A model generated the notes under the pieces. The model was not told the DNA's origin. It did not search any database and was given only the letters and a program-made list of their open reading frames with translations. From assembly GCA_026770025.1 (NCBI GenBank), contig JAMXDE010000040.1, forward strand, positions 248,001 through 312,000: 64,000 bases of DNA. The letters are read 5' to 3'. How positions within the stretch are numbered: the first letter of the stretch is position 1; each line of letters starts with the position of its first letter. Both the position numbers and the translations under genes were made by a program. This DNA is from Craspedostauros australis. Lineage: Eukaryota; Bacillariophyta; Bacillariophyceae; Mastogloiales; Achnanthaceae. Shown piece by piece: positions 31,200 through 42,498 of the stretch.

Positions 31200-32523
31200 C
31201 TTGCGACTCTGTTCAGGTTCAATCAGACGACGAGTGACGATGTAGCGGTTGATCAATGGATCAGCCAGTCAGGCAGGTAGTCAAGTCAGCGAGCGACAGA
31301 GACTGATTGGAGAGCAACACTTGGTTGAGCGGTCGATCGTCCCACCAACACAGCGACAGAGATGGTTTGTTTGTCGTGAGAGTGAAGCACACCTTCTCGC
31401 TGTGCCCAAGCGTTCCTTTCCTGTGCGTGATTTTACCGCGCGTCGTTGTTGCGCTGTCTCTTTCGTTGGGCGAAAACGCAACGTATTTGTGTGCACAACG
31501 CGCAAACTATTTCGCCCAGGCGCCGTTTGGGCCAAACGCCTTTCGCTTCGTGATGTGTATGGCCATCCACGTCGTCACGTCTCCAAGCGCGATCGTTGGG
31601 CGGGCTATTCGGACGCGGCCCAACAAACATGTGGGTCTTTCAAGGGCACATGTAATAGGGGAGAAAGGACATTGGACATGACTGGATTCCTATGAATTCT
31701 GTGGTCGCTTCAACGTGTCAAGTGACACTAAAGACCCCAAGTGTTCGCACGGGACATTTAGTCGAAGGAAATTGGGTGAGTCGTATTAGTCGAAGCGCTG
31801 ACAATCTTCGTTCCAATCTTGCTGGCTTGATGTGGCACGAGCAGTTTCGCGCTTGTGGGAAGGTGCTCACAAAACGGTTGTTGTGTGGCAGATCTTTCTC
31901 GTCTTTCTCTTCGCACCTCCCTTCACGCACACACTGATCGTGACAGAACACCTCCGAAACCGGGTTGGCTCGAACGATGCAAAGTGCAACGTGCCGCAGG
32001 TCTCTGCAAGCGTCCAACATCGATACTTTCAATTCTTATTGTTCTTGTTTCCGGGCGTGCCTTTGGGTTCGCTGACATGATACATTGGGGCTTCATGCTC
32101 GTACCGCTGCGACAAACTAAGTACTTCATACGTACAAGCCTGCGGGCATCTTTGCAACTGTGAACCATTGGGAATGACATGATGATAGGAACAGAATGGC
32201 ACAGCAGACTGGCATGATTGATTGCAGCAGAGTGCCTCATGAGTGGAGTAGTCTTTTCGGCTCTCCCACATCGCCGGCTGCCTTGACGTGGGGTGTCATG
32301 TCCCGCCCCTCATGTTCTGTTGGCAATTCTATCCAGAACAACGAAGATCCGAAATGCAACCACACGCAAGAACCAAGCCAAGTCTGAGCTTGGATGAAAC
32401 GCCCTACCTACGGATCGTTATTCCTCGTTACAGACCCCCACATCATGTTTCCCATGTTCAAACATGCTCGAACAGGCTCAACCATGCAATACTCCACTCC
32501 ACTCCACCTGACTCCATTCTATT
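31200..32523. other. Intergenic, no gene seen
   Basis: 1.3 kb between two minus-strand genes: promoter of the REY-domain gene and 3' flank of DCAF13. Open frames of up to about 150 codons on both strands show no family features. Confidence 0.45.
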
Positions 32524-33954
32524 CTAATCCACCTGCTGCACAACGACCTTCTTGCGCTCCGGAACGAACTTGTGAACACCGGGCTTGGAATGCTTGACGC
32601 GATTTGCCTGCTTGCGCTCCGCGCTCTCCTTCTGGATGATGCCGATATGCGTCTGCTTCTTGATGACCTTGGGCAGCTTGCGCGCTCTGTGGATCTTCTT
32701 GACCTGCGGCAGATGCTGGAACTTCTGCACCAGCGCCTGGCGGTACCGCATGGCGGCTTCCTCGCGCGTTGTGAGCTGCCCCAGCTTCTCGCTGGCGTTG
32801 GCCTTCCACAGGCGCACGTTCGTGTCGTCGCTGCCGCTGATGATGTACGTGCTGTCGAGGGAGTAGTTGACGGTGAAGACTCGCTGCATGCGCTTGGCGT
32901 GGTAGATGTCGCGGCACACGCCGTTGTTGCGCGTGAGGGAGAAGATGCGTATCGTCCTGTCGTACGAGCCCGTGACGAATTCCCTGCCCGTCGGCGCCCA
33001 GCTGACGGACATGACGGCCGACGTGTGTCCCTTGTAGATGTGGGTGGGTTGCGACAGCTTCCTCATGTCGAACGTGTAGGCCTGGTGGTCTTCGTTGCCG
33101 ACCACGAAGTTGAGCGGTTCCATAGGATTCCACTGCAGGTCGTTGGATCGCATGCGCAATATCGTCTTTTTCATGGCCGACGCGGTCCGGATGTCATGCA
33201 ACCCGATGCCACGATCCGCCGAACAGTTGGCGACCAGATGCGATTCCACGGGATGGCAACGCACCACCTGCACCGTGTCGGAGGATCCCCACAGATCATC
33301 GTGCGTCTGGATGGGCGAGTTGCGTTCGGGATCCCAAACCTGAACGGCCTCATCCGATGCCGTCACGAACTGCGGATTCTCCCACTGATGATCGATGGAC
33401 TGGAAGGAGCCGTCGATGCGCCATGTCGAAAGCGGCTGCGCCACGGAGGCATCTACGCTGGCACCGCCACTGGCACTGCCACCACTCGTCCGCTGAAGCA
33501 GCTGCTGATCTGCCGAATTGGCATGCATGACATCGCCGATGGACCACCGCCGCGCCTTGCCATCCACGCTGCACGTGTAAAAGTCCTGGTCCAATCCAAA
33601 GACGATGCCGGACACCGCCCGCGAATGCGCACCCTTGATCGTCGCCACGTTGGCCCGCGTGGCCAGATCCCACAGTGCGATGCAGCCATCGGCGGCACCG
33701 CTGATCATGGGCAGCAGCGTGCGGCGCGAGATGGCGGTGTGATAGACGGCATCCGCATGGCCGTTGCCCAGGTTGCCGACCAGCGGCTTGGCGAACATGC
33801 GCTCGATCTTGGCGGATGTGACGGCACGCGTGTACTCTCTCGGCCGTTGCATGGGATGGTAGGTGGGGTCGAGGTTGCGATCATGACGTCGCAGATCTCC
33901 GACGCATTCGCGCTGGGTGGAGGCCTTGCTCCTTGACAGTGCTTTCACTTTCAT
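32524..33954 (-). CDS. DCAF13: DCAF13/Sof1 WD-repeat protein, small-subunit processome
   Basis: 476 residues, no introns, start MKVKALSRSKASTQ at 33954 as in human DCAF13 (MKVKMLSRN). Sof1 is a U3 snoRNP-associated WD40 protein needed for 18S rRNA processing and, in animals, also a CUL4 adaptor. Diagnostic strings are HPMQRPREYTRAVTSAKIER, MFAKPLVGNL, LRMRSNDLQWNPMEPLNF, NEDHQAYTFDMR, YHAKRMQRVFTV, RLWKANASEKLGQLTTREEA and the basic tail RVKHSKPG, which match the family end to end. Seven WD blades lie between residues about 60 and 385, followed by the Sof1-like C-terminal domain. It is divergent from the OGT-like gene, with a 0.55 kb shared upstream region. Confidence 0.96.
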   Translation of the reverse strand: MKVKALSRSKASTQRECVGDLRRHDRNLDPTYHPMQRPREYTRAVTSAKIERMFAKPLVGNLGNGHADAVYHTAISRRTLLPMISGAADGCIALWDLATRANVATIKGAHSRAVSGIVFGLDQDFYTCSVDGKARRWSIGDVMHANSADQQLLQRTSGGSASGGASVDASVAQPLSTWRIDGSFQSIDHQWENPQFVTASDEAVQVWDPERNSPIQTHDDLWGSSDTVQVVRCHPVESHLVANCSADRGIGLHDIRTASAMKKTILRMRSNDLQWNPMEPLNFVVGNEDHQAYTFDMRKLSQPTHIYKGHTSAVMSVSWAPTGREFVTGSYDRTIRIFSLTRNNGVCRDIYHAKRMQRVFTVNYSLDSTYIISGSDDTNVRLWKANASEKLGQLTTREEAAMRYRQALVQKFQHLPQVKKIHRARKLPKVIKKQTHIGIIQKESAERKQANRVKHSKPGVHKFVPERKKVVVQQVD

Positions 33955-34503
33955 TGTCGTCTCACTCGGGATGGTGGCAGGGTATGATACGTTGAGTACG
34001 GTTGTCAAGGAAGGCAATCCGTTCTGGTGTCGATGATGTTGGCGGGTCGACGATGTCGACGATGGTGGCAGTTCGTTCGCGCAAAAAAGTGAAGCACACC
34101 GTCAAAAATGGTTGATCGTGACGATGTCCGGCGTATGACTACATCGACTAATCATCCAACGTATGGAAAGACAGACGAAAAGAGAGAGAATTCCAATTTT
34201 GGCGGCAAAGATACTCGCACTCGCCGCTGTGGTCGCAGTTGTTGAAACGCACACGAAAACAGTCACAACGCACAGAGAAGAACACGATGGAGGACAACAC
34301 GGAGAGCCCAGAAGAGTTGAGAATACGAGAGAAGAGGAGAGAAGTGACCACAACCCGACACATCAAGAGCCATCACAGCGGCAGCAACAGAGCTGTTTGA
34401 AGAACAACAACAGCTGATCCCATTGCATCGACAGTCGACAGTCGAACAATATCACACCGTACCACACCATACAATACCACACCATACCACACACAGAGAT
34501 AAG
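33955..34503. promoter_or_regulatory. Divergent promoter, DCAF13 / OGT-like gene
   Basis: The short divergent region must hold both promoters. Just before the OGT-like ATG is a pyrimidine/purine-skewed minisatellite of ACCACACCAT-like units at about 34450-34498. No core promoter element was recognised. Confidence 0.4.
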
Positions 34504-37020
34504 ATGAAGGTCGCTTCCCAGAGGAGTGCAGTCTCCCGCAGCTCCAAGACTTTCATGTCCAGGATCCTCAATGCCATGATGGTCGTGTCGGTGTCCCTGC
34601 TGATGTCGATTGCAGCGGTCTCGCTGTGCGCATCGCTGGCGGCCTCCATCCTGCCAACCGCGCAAGCCCTGAGCGTTCACGAGATCGAGCTGGACGGAAC
34701 AGAATCTCTGGAGAAGGGCAGAGAGCTGTTCGCCGCCGGCAGCTTCGATGACGCCAGCCTGTACTTCTGGAGGTCGGTGCTGCTGCAGGAGGCCTCCAGC
34801 AACGCTTACTCCGTGCAGGACGCCTTCGGTGGCTTCATGCAGTGCTACGCCGTGCAGGACCGCGCCGCGGACGGCTTCGTCTTCATCGCGCGTGAGTCCT
34901 TCCAGCGCGATCAGAAGGACATGGCGGCCAAGTACCTAGAGCAGGCGTTGATGGTGGATCCGCACAACCCGGAGGCGCAGCTGTTGCAACGCCAGATGCA
35001 GAGTTCTGCTGGCGCCAAGAGGAAGACGCCCGTTGATGATGGACTCTCCAAGCTGGACAGACCCAAACGAAATGGCGAAAACAAGTTCCGTCCTGCAGAA
35101 GGTGCGTCGCAGGCCGAGGCGTTCGGTGACAAGACGCCGGAGGATCTCTACGAGTACGGCAGCACGCTCTTCTCGCGCAAGAACTACGAGGCGTGTGCCG
35201 ATATCTTCGAGCTGTCGTGCCGTCGGTCGGACTTCAAGCTGGGACCATCGTGCAGCAACGCCGTCTACTGCCGTACCATGGTGCTGGACTGGGGCTTCAA
35301 CGGCACCACATTCGACCGCGACATGGAGCGCATCATTGAGATCACGGAACGCGAGGCCGCCCTCAACCGTCGTGAGGAAGGTGGGACGATCAAGTGGAAC
35401 CGCGCCACGTCGGTGCACCCGCACATGATGCTGGGGTATCCCGTCCCACCCATCCTCAAGCGTTACTCCGCCGAGTCCTCGGCCGCGATGGATGAGATGA
35501 TGGCGCGCGTCAGTTCTGCGGGTTCGCTGGATCCCCTTCCGCCGGATCTTCCCTACAACCCCAAGGCGGATCGCGAGCGGTACGTCGAGGATGCCAGCAA
35601 GCCAGATTTCAAGCTGCGCGTCGGCTTCGTCGGCAGCGGCTTCAATTCGAAGGCGGTGCTGTACCTGTCGCAGGACATCTTTCGATTCTACGATCGTTCG
35701 AAGATCGAGATGCACGTCTTCTCCTTGGGACCGGCGGATAACGATCTCTTCATCAAGGTCGGCATGGGTGGCTGCGACTGGAGGGAGCGCGTCAAGGGTC
35801 ACGTGGACCACTTCCATGACGTCGAGCACATGAAGACATCGCACATCGACATGGCGCGGTACATCCACAGCAAGGATATCCACATCCTGGTGGAATGGGA
35901 TGGCTACGCCCGTCAGGGTGAACGAGCGCAAGGTCTCATGGCCTTGCACCCGGCGCCGATGCAGATACTGCACCAGGAATTCTTGGGCACCAGCGGCGCG
36001 CAGTACATCGATTACATCGTCACGGACAAGGTCACATCCCCGCCGCATCTGGAGTACCTCTACACGGAGAAGTTCATCTACCTGCCCAACCACTTCTTCA
36101 GCAAGGGCCATGCCGTGCAGAAGGAGGTCAAGCAGCCAACCCACGACTACGCACCACCCGAAATGCCATACAGAATCGGGACGGGGTCGCCGCAGCAGAA
36201 TCGGTGCCTGGCTGATGACATCGAGGAACCGTCCATCGTCTTTTGCAACTTCAACAAGTTCCTCAAGAACAACCCGCAGACTCTCAACAGCTGGATCCGC
36301 ATCTTGCGCGAGGTGCCAAACTCCATCCTGTGTCTTTTGGAGAATCCCTCGCAAGGAGTCCCGTACATGCAGCGGTACATCCACGAAGCCGCAGGTCTCC
36401 CAAGCGTCGAGACCGATTCGCGATCCAAGAAGCAGTACAACACCTTCAAGCCGCAGGATGGCGAGGACCTGATCGACCGCATCCACTTCCTGCCATGGGA
36501 ACGCAGTCCCTTCGATCACCAGGCGCGCAACCAGGACTTCTGCAACGTCATGCTGGATTCCTTCCCCTACAACGGACACACCGTGGCGCAAGACAGCCTC
36601 TACGGCGGCGTGCCGATCATCACGCGCAGCGATGGCGACGACATGAGCTCCCGCGTCACGACATCGGCCAACATCGTCCTGGGACTCGAGGAACTCAACG
36701 CCGTTGACGGACCCAAGCAGTACGAGGACATCGCCATCGCGTTGGGCAATGACAAGGCCAAGCTGGGCGATGTGCGCAAGCGGTTGGTCGATGCGGCGCT
36801 GCAACGCAACCCGATGCACCCGTATTGGGATGCCAACCGGTACGCGCAGAACCTTCTGTCCGGCTTCACGCAGGCGTGGGAGATCTTCTTGGCTGGCGAC
36901 GAGGCCAGGCATATCACCGTGGTGGAGACAGAGGAGGTTGCCAGGGGCACGTACGATCAAGTTCTGATCGACAATCCATCCGATCGAGTCAAGGAGGTGC
37001 AGGGCAGTGACGAGCTGTAG
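34504..37020 (+). CDS. OGT/SPINDLY-like glycosyltransferase (GT41) with N-terminal membrane anchor
   Basis: 838 residues, no introns, ATG at 34504. An N-terminal hydrophobic segment (ILNAMMVVSVSLLMSIAAVS) follows a basic head, so it reads as a signal anchor or signal peptide. TPR-like repeats follow (ARELFAAGSFDDASLYFWR-type, then LYEYGSTLFSRKNYEACADI). The GT41 catalytic part covers the C-terminal 440 residues: LRVGFVGSGFNSKAVLYLSQ, IHILVEWDGYARQGERAQGL, MALHPAPMQILHQEFLGTSG, VFCNFNKFLKNNPQTLNSWI and NVMLDSFPYNGHTVAQDSLY. These are the OGT signatures for UDP-sugar binding. OGT adds GlcNAc, and SPY fucose, to Ser/Thr; which applies here is not decidable. Classical OGT is nucleocytoplasmic, so the anchor is unusual. 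Confidence 0.88.
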   Translation: MKVASQRSAVSRSSKTFMSRILNAMMVVSVSLLMSIAAVSLCASLAASILPTAQALSVHEIELDGTESLEKGRELFAAGSFDDASLYFWRSVLLQEASSNAYSVQDAFGGFMQCYAVQDRAADGFVFIARESFQRDQKDMAAKYLEQALMVDPHNPEAQLLQRQMQSSAGAKRKTPVDDGLSKLDRPKRNGENKFRPAEGASQAEAFGDKTPEDLYEYGSTLFSRKNYEACADIFELSCRRSDFKLGPSCSNAVYCRTMVLDWGFNGTTFDRDMERIIEITEREAALNRREEGGTIKWNRATSVHPHMMLGYPVPPILKRYSAESSAAMDEMMARVSSAGSLDPLPPDLPYNPKADRERYVEDASKPDFKLRVGFVGSGFNSKAVLYLSQDIFRFYDRSKIEMHVFSLGPADNDLFIKVGMGGCDWRERVKGHVDHFHDVEHMKTSHIDMARYIHSKDIHILVEWDGYARQGERAQGLMALHPAPMQILHQEFLGTSGAQYIDYIVTDKVTSPPHLEYLYTEKFIYLPNHFFSKGHAVQKEVKQPTHDYAPPEMPYRIGTGSPQQNRCLADDIEEPSIVFCNFNKFLKNNPQTLNSWIRILREVPNSILCLLENPSQGVPYMQRYIHEAAGLPSVETDSRSKKQYNTFKPQDGEDLIDRIHFLPWERSPFDHQARNQDFCNVMLDSFPYNGHTVAQDSLYGGVPIITRSDGDDMSSRVTTSANIVLGLEELNAVDGPKQYEDIAIALGNDKAKLGDVRKRLVDAALQRNPMHPYWDANRYAQNLLSGFTQAWEIFLAGDEARHITVVETEEVARGTYDQVLIDNPSDRVKEVQGSDEL

Positions 37021-37283
37021 ATGAAGAACGCTGGTGATACACATTTGATACCGTTGCTGCGTCCAGTGTCGCAGTATTTCGATAACACATCCAAGTAAAA
37101 GACGTGCTTTATTTTTGCATGCCATGTTTGTAATGTCGATAGCGCGTTGTCAGAGCGGATGACGCGCAGATGCTCCATCTGAAAAAAGGTTGAGAAAACT
37201 CGTAGTAGTACCACACTTCGAAAATGCTGCTAAAGTATTGTTTGCTATCTTTCATGCTTTAGTACTAGGACGACCTTTTGGTA
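37021..37283. other. Convergent 3' gap
   Basis: About 260 bases between the OGT-like and HELLS stop codons. No gene seen. Confidence 0.5.
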
Positions 37284-40200
37284 TTAGGTTGTCATTGCAC
37301 CCAGCAAATCTCCACCAGCAGAATCGATAATGTCGTACATCTTGCCCTCCGTTGCGATTGGATCGTCTCCGAACAGCGTGCTGCGGTTCATGATGCGTTC
37401 AAACTCGTCGTCGTCGATGCGGATATCTTCGACGTCCTGTCCCCTGGTCTGGAGATCGGCAATGTCGCTTTGCAACAACGATTCCAGCTTCTGGAAGGAC
37501 ATGTCACCCTGCGACCTCATGCCCGCCTTGCGGAAATCTCCGCCAGCGATGGTCATGCGTTCAAGCTTCTTCTTGGATACCTGCCGTTCCATCATGTGGA
37601 TATCCACCGAATTGCATGTCAGCAGACGGTACACAGCGACAGGACGTGTCTGGCCCAGCCTGTGGCAACGATCCATGGCCTGGCTATCAGCGTGCGGATT
37701 CCAATCGCTGTCGAAGATGATGCACGTATCGGCGCTTGTCTGTTGTTCATTGGATCGTTCCAGAAATGGCATGGGAGTTCGCGCATGATGTACGTCGGGT
37801 TGACGTGTGCGTATTGCGTGGGAGAGGAGAGTCCAAAACAATTGTTATATGTTAGTGCAATGATTGGGCAACGGTTGGCTGGTGTTGCCGTTGCATCTTT
37901 GAAGAGATCGACAGTGGCACCTGGATGCTTCCATCGCCGTCGCAATCGCGATGACGATCGATGCCGTTCCACATACACAATAAACGAAGCAGGTCAAGGA
38001 CGGCTGGGCATCAGCACTGACGCGTGGCATGCAATACGCACATCAAAACTACATAGTGCAAGCGGGAGACGCCACCACCACCACCACCACAAGTGAGAGC
38101 ACTGCATGACTTACCAAATTGATCCCCAAACCTCCAGCGCGTGTGCTCAGGAGGAAGACAAACTGCCGGTCGTTTGCCGTGTTGTGCTTGCCATCCTTGC
38201 CCTTGGTTTTCTCGGCGTTGAACTTATCCATGGCGGTTTGACGGTCATCGATGTTCGTGGAGCCGTCGATACGGCAGTACTTCCAGTTGCGGTACACGAG
38301 GTAGTCTTCGAGGATGTTAAGGATGGCCGTCATCTGACTGAAGATCAACACCTGATGGCCGTCATCGAAGAGACGTTGCAGCATGCGGTCCATCAGCGCG
38401 AACTTGCCGCTGGCACGCACCAGGAGATGCGGGTGCTTGGTGCCGATGAGGGCCCCGGTCGCCGGATCCATCGGTTCGCCGAACAGGAACGGATGGTTGA
38501 CGTTCTTGCGGAAGTTCATGGTCTTGTTAAACTTGCTGAGGTTGCGACCAGCTTCGATGCCCTGTCGGATGAGCTCATCTCGCAGGACCAAGTTTCCCTT
38601 CTCGATGAGCTGGGCGTACCCGATCTGCAGTTTGGACATGCCGGAGTAGACGATGATCTCCTTCTTGGGTGGCATCTCCTTGAGCACATCCAGCTTGACG
38701 CGGCGCAGAAGGAAGGGACGCAGGATTTCGTGCAATTTGGTGACGGTATTGTTCTTGCGCTGCTCCAGCATGATGTCCCCCTCGTCCGTGCCACCACGCT
38801 CCTTCTGACCGATATCCTTGAAACCGAACCAGGATTGGAAGACCGCCAGGTCGTCGAAGATCTGCGGGTTGACGAAGTTGAGCAAACTCCAGAGCTCGTC
38901 GAGCGTGTTCTGGATGGGAGTTCCAGTCAGCAACAGTCGGTTGCCTGCCTTTAGGTGCTTGAGGCTGGACAGCAGGAGACAGCGATGATTCTTGAGACGG
39001 TGGCCTTCGTCGACGATCATGTAGGTCAGCGGTGTGAGCTTCTGCAGCTTGTTCTTATCGCGGATGGCGACCTCGTAAGATGTGACGATGATGGGGAACT
39101 TCTTGTCCCTCTTCATCTTCGCATTGAGCGGCCCGTTGAGCATCTCGGCACGTTCCTTTGCTGGGCCGTGGTAGCGCACGACCGGTTGATCCGGCAGCCA
39201 CTTTTGGATTTCGCGCACCCAATTCGGCAATGTCGCCAGCGGGGCCACGACGAAGAAGGGTCCCGACACGCCCTGCGTGAGGAGATGGGCGATGAGACCG
39301 ATGACTTGGATCGTCTTTCCCAGTCCCATCTCGTCGGCCAGGATGCCGGAAACGCCATTCTCGAAGAGACTCGCCAGCCACCGCACACCCTCGAGCTGGT
39401 AGTCCTTGAGCTGACATCCCTCCGCAAGGTTGGGTGGTTGGATGAAGATGGGAGGTGCCGCGTCTTCGGACCGCGATTCGTTGTCCTTGGAAATTGCCGA
39501 CCGGAGCTCTTTGGCAGACCCGTTGGCCTTCTTCGCCCTCTTGTTGCTGTTGGCGGTGCCGCGGCTCTTGCGCTTGCGCTTCTCCGCTTTCTCCATCTTC
39601 TTCCTCGCCTGCATCTGCATGTCGGACTGCAGCTCTTCCAAATCCTTCGAGATGAAGTTTGAGTATTCCGATGCCTTCGACAGCAGGAAGTCCAGTTGGT
39701 TTGCCTGTCAGTTGCATCCGAGCATGAATGTATGTGCGGTTATGCACAGTATAATAGTTGGTACGTGTGGCGTGCATGGTATGTATGTACGCGCAATGAG
39801 GAGCATGGATACGAGTGCAATGGGTGTAATGGATGCCATGGGTGGAATGAGCACAATGAGTGGATGAACGCAGTTGATTGAGTTGATGCGAGACGTGCAT
39901 GCGGAGACAGGATTGTGGGATTGGCGCCAAAAATGATGCTGTGGATGCTCCGCTGTTCTGATTGAACGGCAAGGCTTTCTCGACTAATTCATCTCTCGTG
40001 TTGTCATGGAAGTGCGCGCTCATTCGACAGGCAAAACCGTGTTGGAGAATGCGGGCGTTTGCGCATGACTTACCCTTGCGTGGACGTGGTGGTCCTTGCT
40101 TGGTGAAGCCTTCTTGTCCGCAGCGCCATTGGCCTTGTCCTTGTCATTGTCTTTGGTGTCTTCGTTGCCATCAGCCTTGGTCTTGAGCTTCTCGGCTTCC

Positions 40201-40568
40201 TCCTCCTTCTCGGAATCAGAAACGTCCACCTTGCCTTCCGCCAAGGCCTGCTGCAGCATCTTGGGTGCGGCCTTCACGTCGGTGGGTTGCTCTGCGTCGT
40301 CGGTCTTCTCCGCCTGCTCCTTCTCCATCGCCTGGAACATGGCCTCTTCCTCCTTGCCATCGTCGCTCTCCACATCACCGCTGTCAATCTCATCATCGGC
40401 ATCCGACGAAGCTCCGTCCTCCTTTTTGTCTTCTTCCGTCTTGGCTGGAGTTTCTGGGGTGGATGCTTCTTTTTTGTCCTTCTTGGCCTCTGCGCCAGAA
40501 TCAGTCATTGGTTCCTTCGCGGACTTCTCCTCCTCCTCCTCCTTGTCGGAAGCGTTCTTGGTTGCCAT
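37284..40568 (-). CDS. HELLS: HELLS/DDM1-type SNF2 chromatin remodeler
   Basis: Three exons on the minus strand: 40568-40074, 39704-38115 and 37739-37284, with introns 40073-39705 and 38114-37740 (both GTAAGT...AG, both phase 0), giving 846 residues. The joins read HAR/ANQLDFLLSK and GLGINL/TSADTCIIFDSDWNP, the latter exactly the family motif. HELLS/DDM1/LSH slides nucleosomes and maintains DNA methylation and transposon silencing. An acidic Lys/Glu-rich N-terminus (1-165) precedes a coiled coil (KASEYSNFISKDLEELQ), the ATPase lobe with DEMGLGKT (about 289-296) and the DEGH box, and helicase lobe 2 with LIFSQMTAILNILEDYL and HRLGQTRPVAVYRL. E2F-like palindromes lie in its promoter and intron 1. 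Confidence 0.95.
39921..39933. promoter_or_regulatory. E2F-like site in HELLS intron 1
   Basis: TTGGCGCCAAAAA matches the E2F/DP core on both strands. It lies in the first intron of the HELLS gene. Function is inferred from the motif only. Confidence 0.4.
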
Positions 40569-41088
40569 GATCGCCACTTGCTTTGGTGTTGGTGAGTGTC
40601 GTCGTTGTTCTTGTTGCTTGTCTCTGAGCGTATGGTTGTATCGTGAGTTTGTTATCTCTTTCGTTTTGTCTGCATCTCGACCACTCGAAATGGTGAACAC
40701 CACCATTCCACAACGTGCCCAAACACGAAACCTCGTGTTTTGTCGCGTGCTGGCGGTGGGAGGTTTTGGCCACTCTGGGCGCTGTGTTGGTTGCTTCGCG
40801 GTGATTGGCTGCGCCGCACGCCACGCCGCCACCCATGTTCAATGCGGCAGTTTGCCTGAGAACAATGCCGATGCTCTGGTGGACGGACAGACCCGTTTTG
40901 GCGCCAAAAATTGGAGAAATGACCACAAAAGATGGAACAACGAACGAGAACAAGAAATGGAACAAGCGAAATCTTGGCCTGCCAAGCGCTGTCGGAGTGA
41001 GCGTGATGCTTCGACATGGAGAGGAGGTGATTCACAATTCACATTGAACGATCGACAATCGATTATTAACAATCACAAGAAATCGAGG
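40569..41088. promoter_or_regulatory. Divergent promoter, HELLS / METTL21-like gene
   Basis: 520 bases between two divergent starts. It contains a perfect 14-base palindrome, TTTTGGCGCCAAAA, at 40906-40919, the canonical double E2F site. HELLS is a known E2F target in animals, which supports but does not prove cell-cycle control here. Confidence 0.55.
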
Positions 41089-42498
41089 ATGAGCGCCAAC
41101 ACGGCAGCGTCGAAGCAAGATGAAGAAGAGAAAGACTCGCTGCACGCCAACAATCCGCTTCTTGCTATGATCATCGTGGACGTTGATGAGATCGTGACGA
41201 GAAATCAAGCCGCTGTTGATGGTGATGTGGGGCAGTGCGGCACGACTATCAAGCTACGCCTACGTCAAGGAGACGTTCCGAATGGAGGCCGGGAGATAAC
41301 TGCAAGCGATCTGCTGCGATACATCGGACAACAGTTGGCGACCGTATACAACCAGGCCAGGCAGCAGGCATCATCCTCGTATCAAGTCGAAGTCTATGAT
41401 CGGCAACAGAATGCGTTCCGTTCACTGCAAGACTACGATGCTGAGCTGGACATTATTCGATGCCTGGGTCGGCGCATACGATCACGTGTAGAACGCGTAA
41501 TACCAACTGCAGTCGCGGGTGCGACGGCCAATGTAACTGGATCAGATCCGCAAGAAGAAGAGACGCAGAACCGAAAGCCGATGCTTGCCATACAAGGGCG
41601 ATACTTTCCATATGATGGAACCGTCGCGATCCGCAACCAGCTTGTAGACGCTAGTTATCTTATTCAGATCCAAGAAGCGACGAATCAACCGCAACAAGAA
41701 ACGGCTGGCAATGTTTGGGATGGAGCTATCCTGTTGGCGAAGGTCATGGAATGTCAGAGCAGCGACTGGGTACGTTACTTTGCAAGCAAGCAAGCAAGAG
41801 GGATGGATGGATCGATGTGCGACCATCATGCGATGCCATGCGGTTAATAGCAAAATGACCAGCTCGTCAACACGCTCATGTTCATGCCCATACTCACTTG
41901 TTCAAAACTTCCTCAAGCACACCCCTACTGTGCCCGTCATTCAACACTTGTCTTCTCGTTCCCGTACATGTGCATGCGGTAGATCGCCAACAAAAACGTG
42001 CTGGAGTTGGGATCGGGCACAGGCTTGGTCGGCATCGTCGCGGGCGTGCTTGGCGCAAGACAGGTGATCTTGTCGGATCTACCCCACGCAACGCCGTTGA
42101 TTCAAATCAACGTGGATGGGCACGAATCCATGTGGAAGCAAGCGGGTTGTCAGTCCATGCACTGCATTGCGTACGACTGGTTCACCGCGGTTCCTCCTGC
42201 ACTCGTCGCAGAACAGAAGGGAACGATCGATGTCATCCTCGTTGCGGACTGCGTTTGGATGTTGGAGCTGGTCACGCCGCTGTTGCAAACGTTGCGTGTA
42301 CTGACGGATCAAAGCCCCAGCGCTGATGTTCTGGTCTCCTATCAGCGACGTGGCAAGCCGACGCACGATGCTTTCCTGCAGGGGATGGGGCAGATGTTTG
42401 AGAGGATGGAAGCGGTGGATCTTCCGGCCATCGGCATCGACGATCCAGAGCCTCTCTTCGTTTACAGATGTCGAAGAAACCTGTTGATGGAATCTTAG
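41089..42498 (+). CDS. METTL21-like lysine methyltransferase (Methyltransf_16)
   Basis: Two exons, 41089-41769 and 41983-42498 (intron GTACGT...GGTAG, phase 0), 398 residues. The join gives SSDW/IANKNVLELGSGTGLVG, with VWDGAILLAKVME just before it, the arrangement of METTL21/METTL22/FAM86 enzymes, in which a W-D-[GS]-[AS] motif precedes the SAM-binding Gly-rich loop. Later motifs are VILSDLPHATPLIQINV (acidic residue for SAM ribose) and IDVILVADCVWMLELV (post-I loop; the usual D-x-x-Y reads DCVW). These enzymes methylate lysines in chaperones and translation factors. The N-terminal 190 residues, including a PB1/ubiquitin-like-looking stretch, are not typical of the family and are unassigned. 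Confidence 0.88.

Noticed and set aside
34936-37125. 729-codon open frame on the minus strand
   Set aside because: It lies exactly antisense to the OGT-like gene and has no family features; it results from codon bias of the real gene.
40096-41847. 583-codon open frame on the plus strand
   Set aside because: Its first part is antisense to HELLS exon 1. Only the part from 41089, in the same frame, is the real methyltransferase exon.
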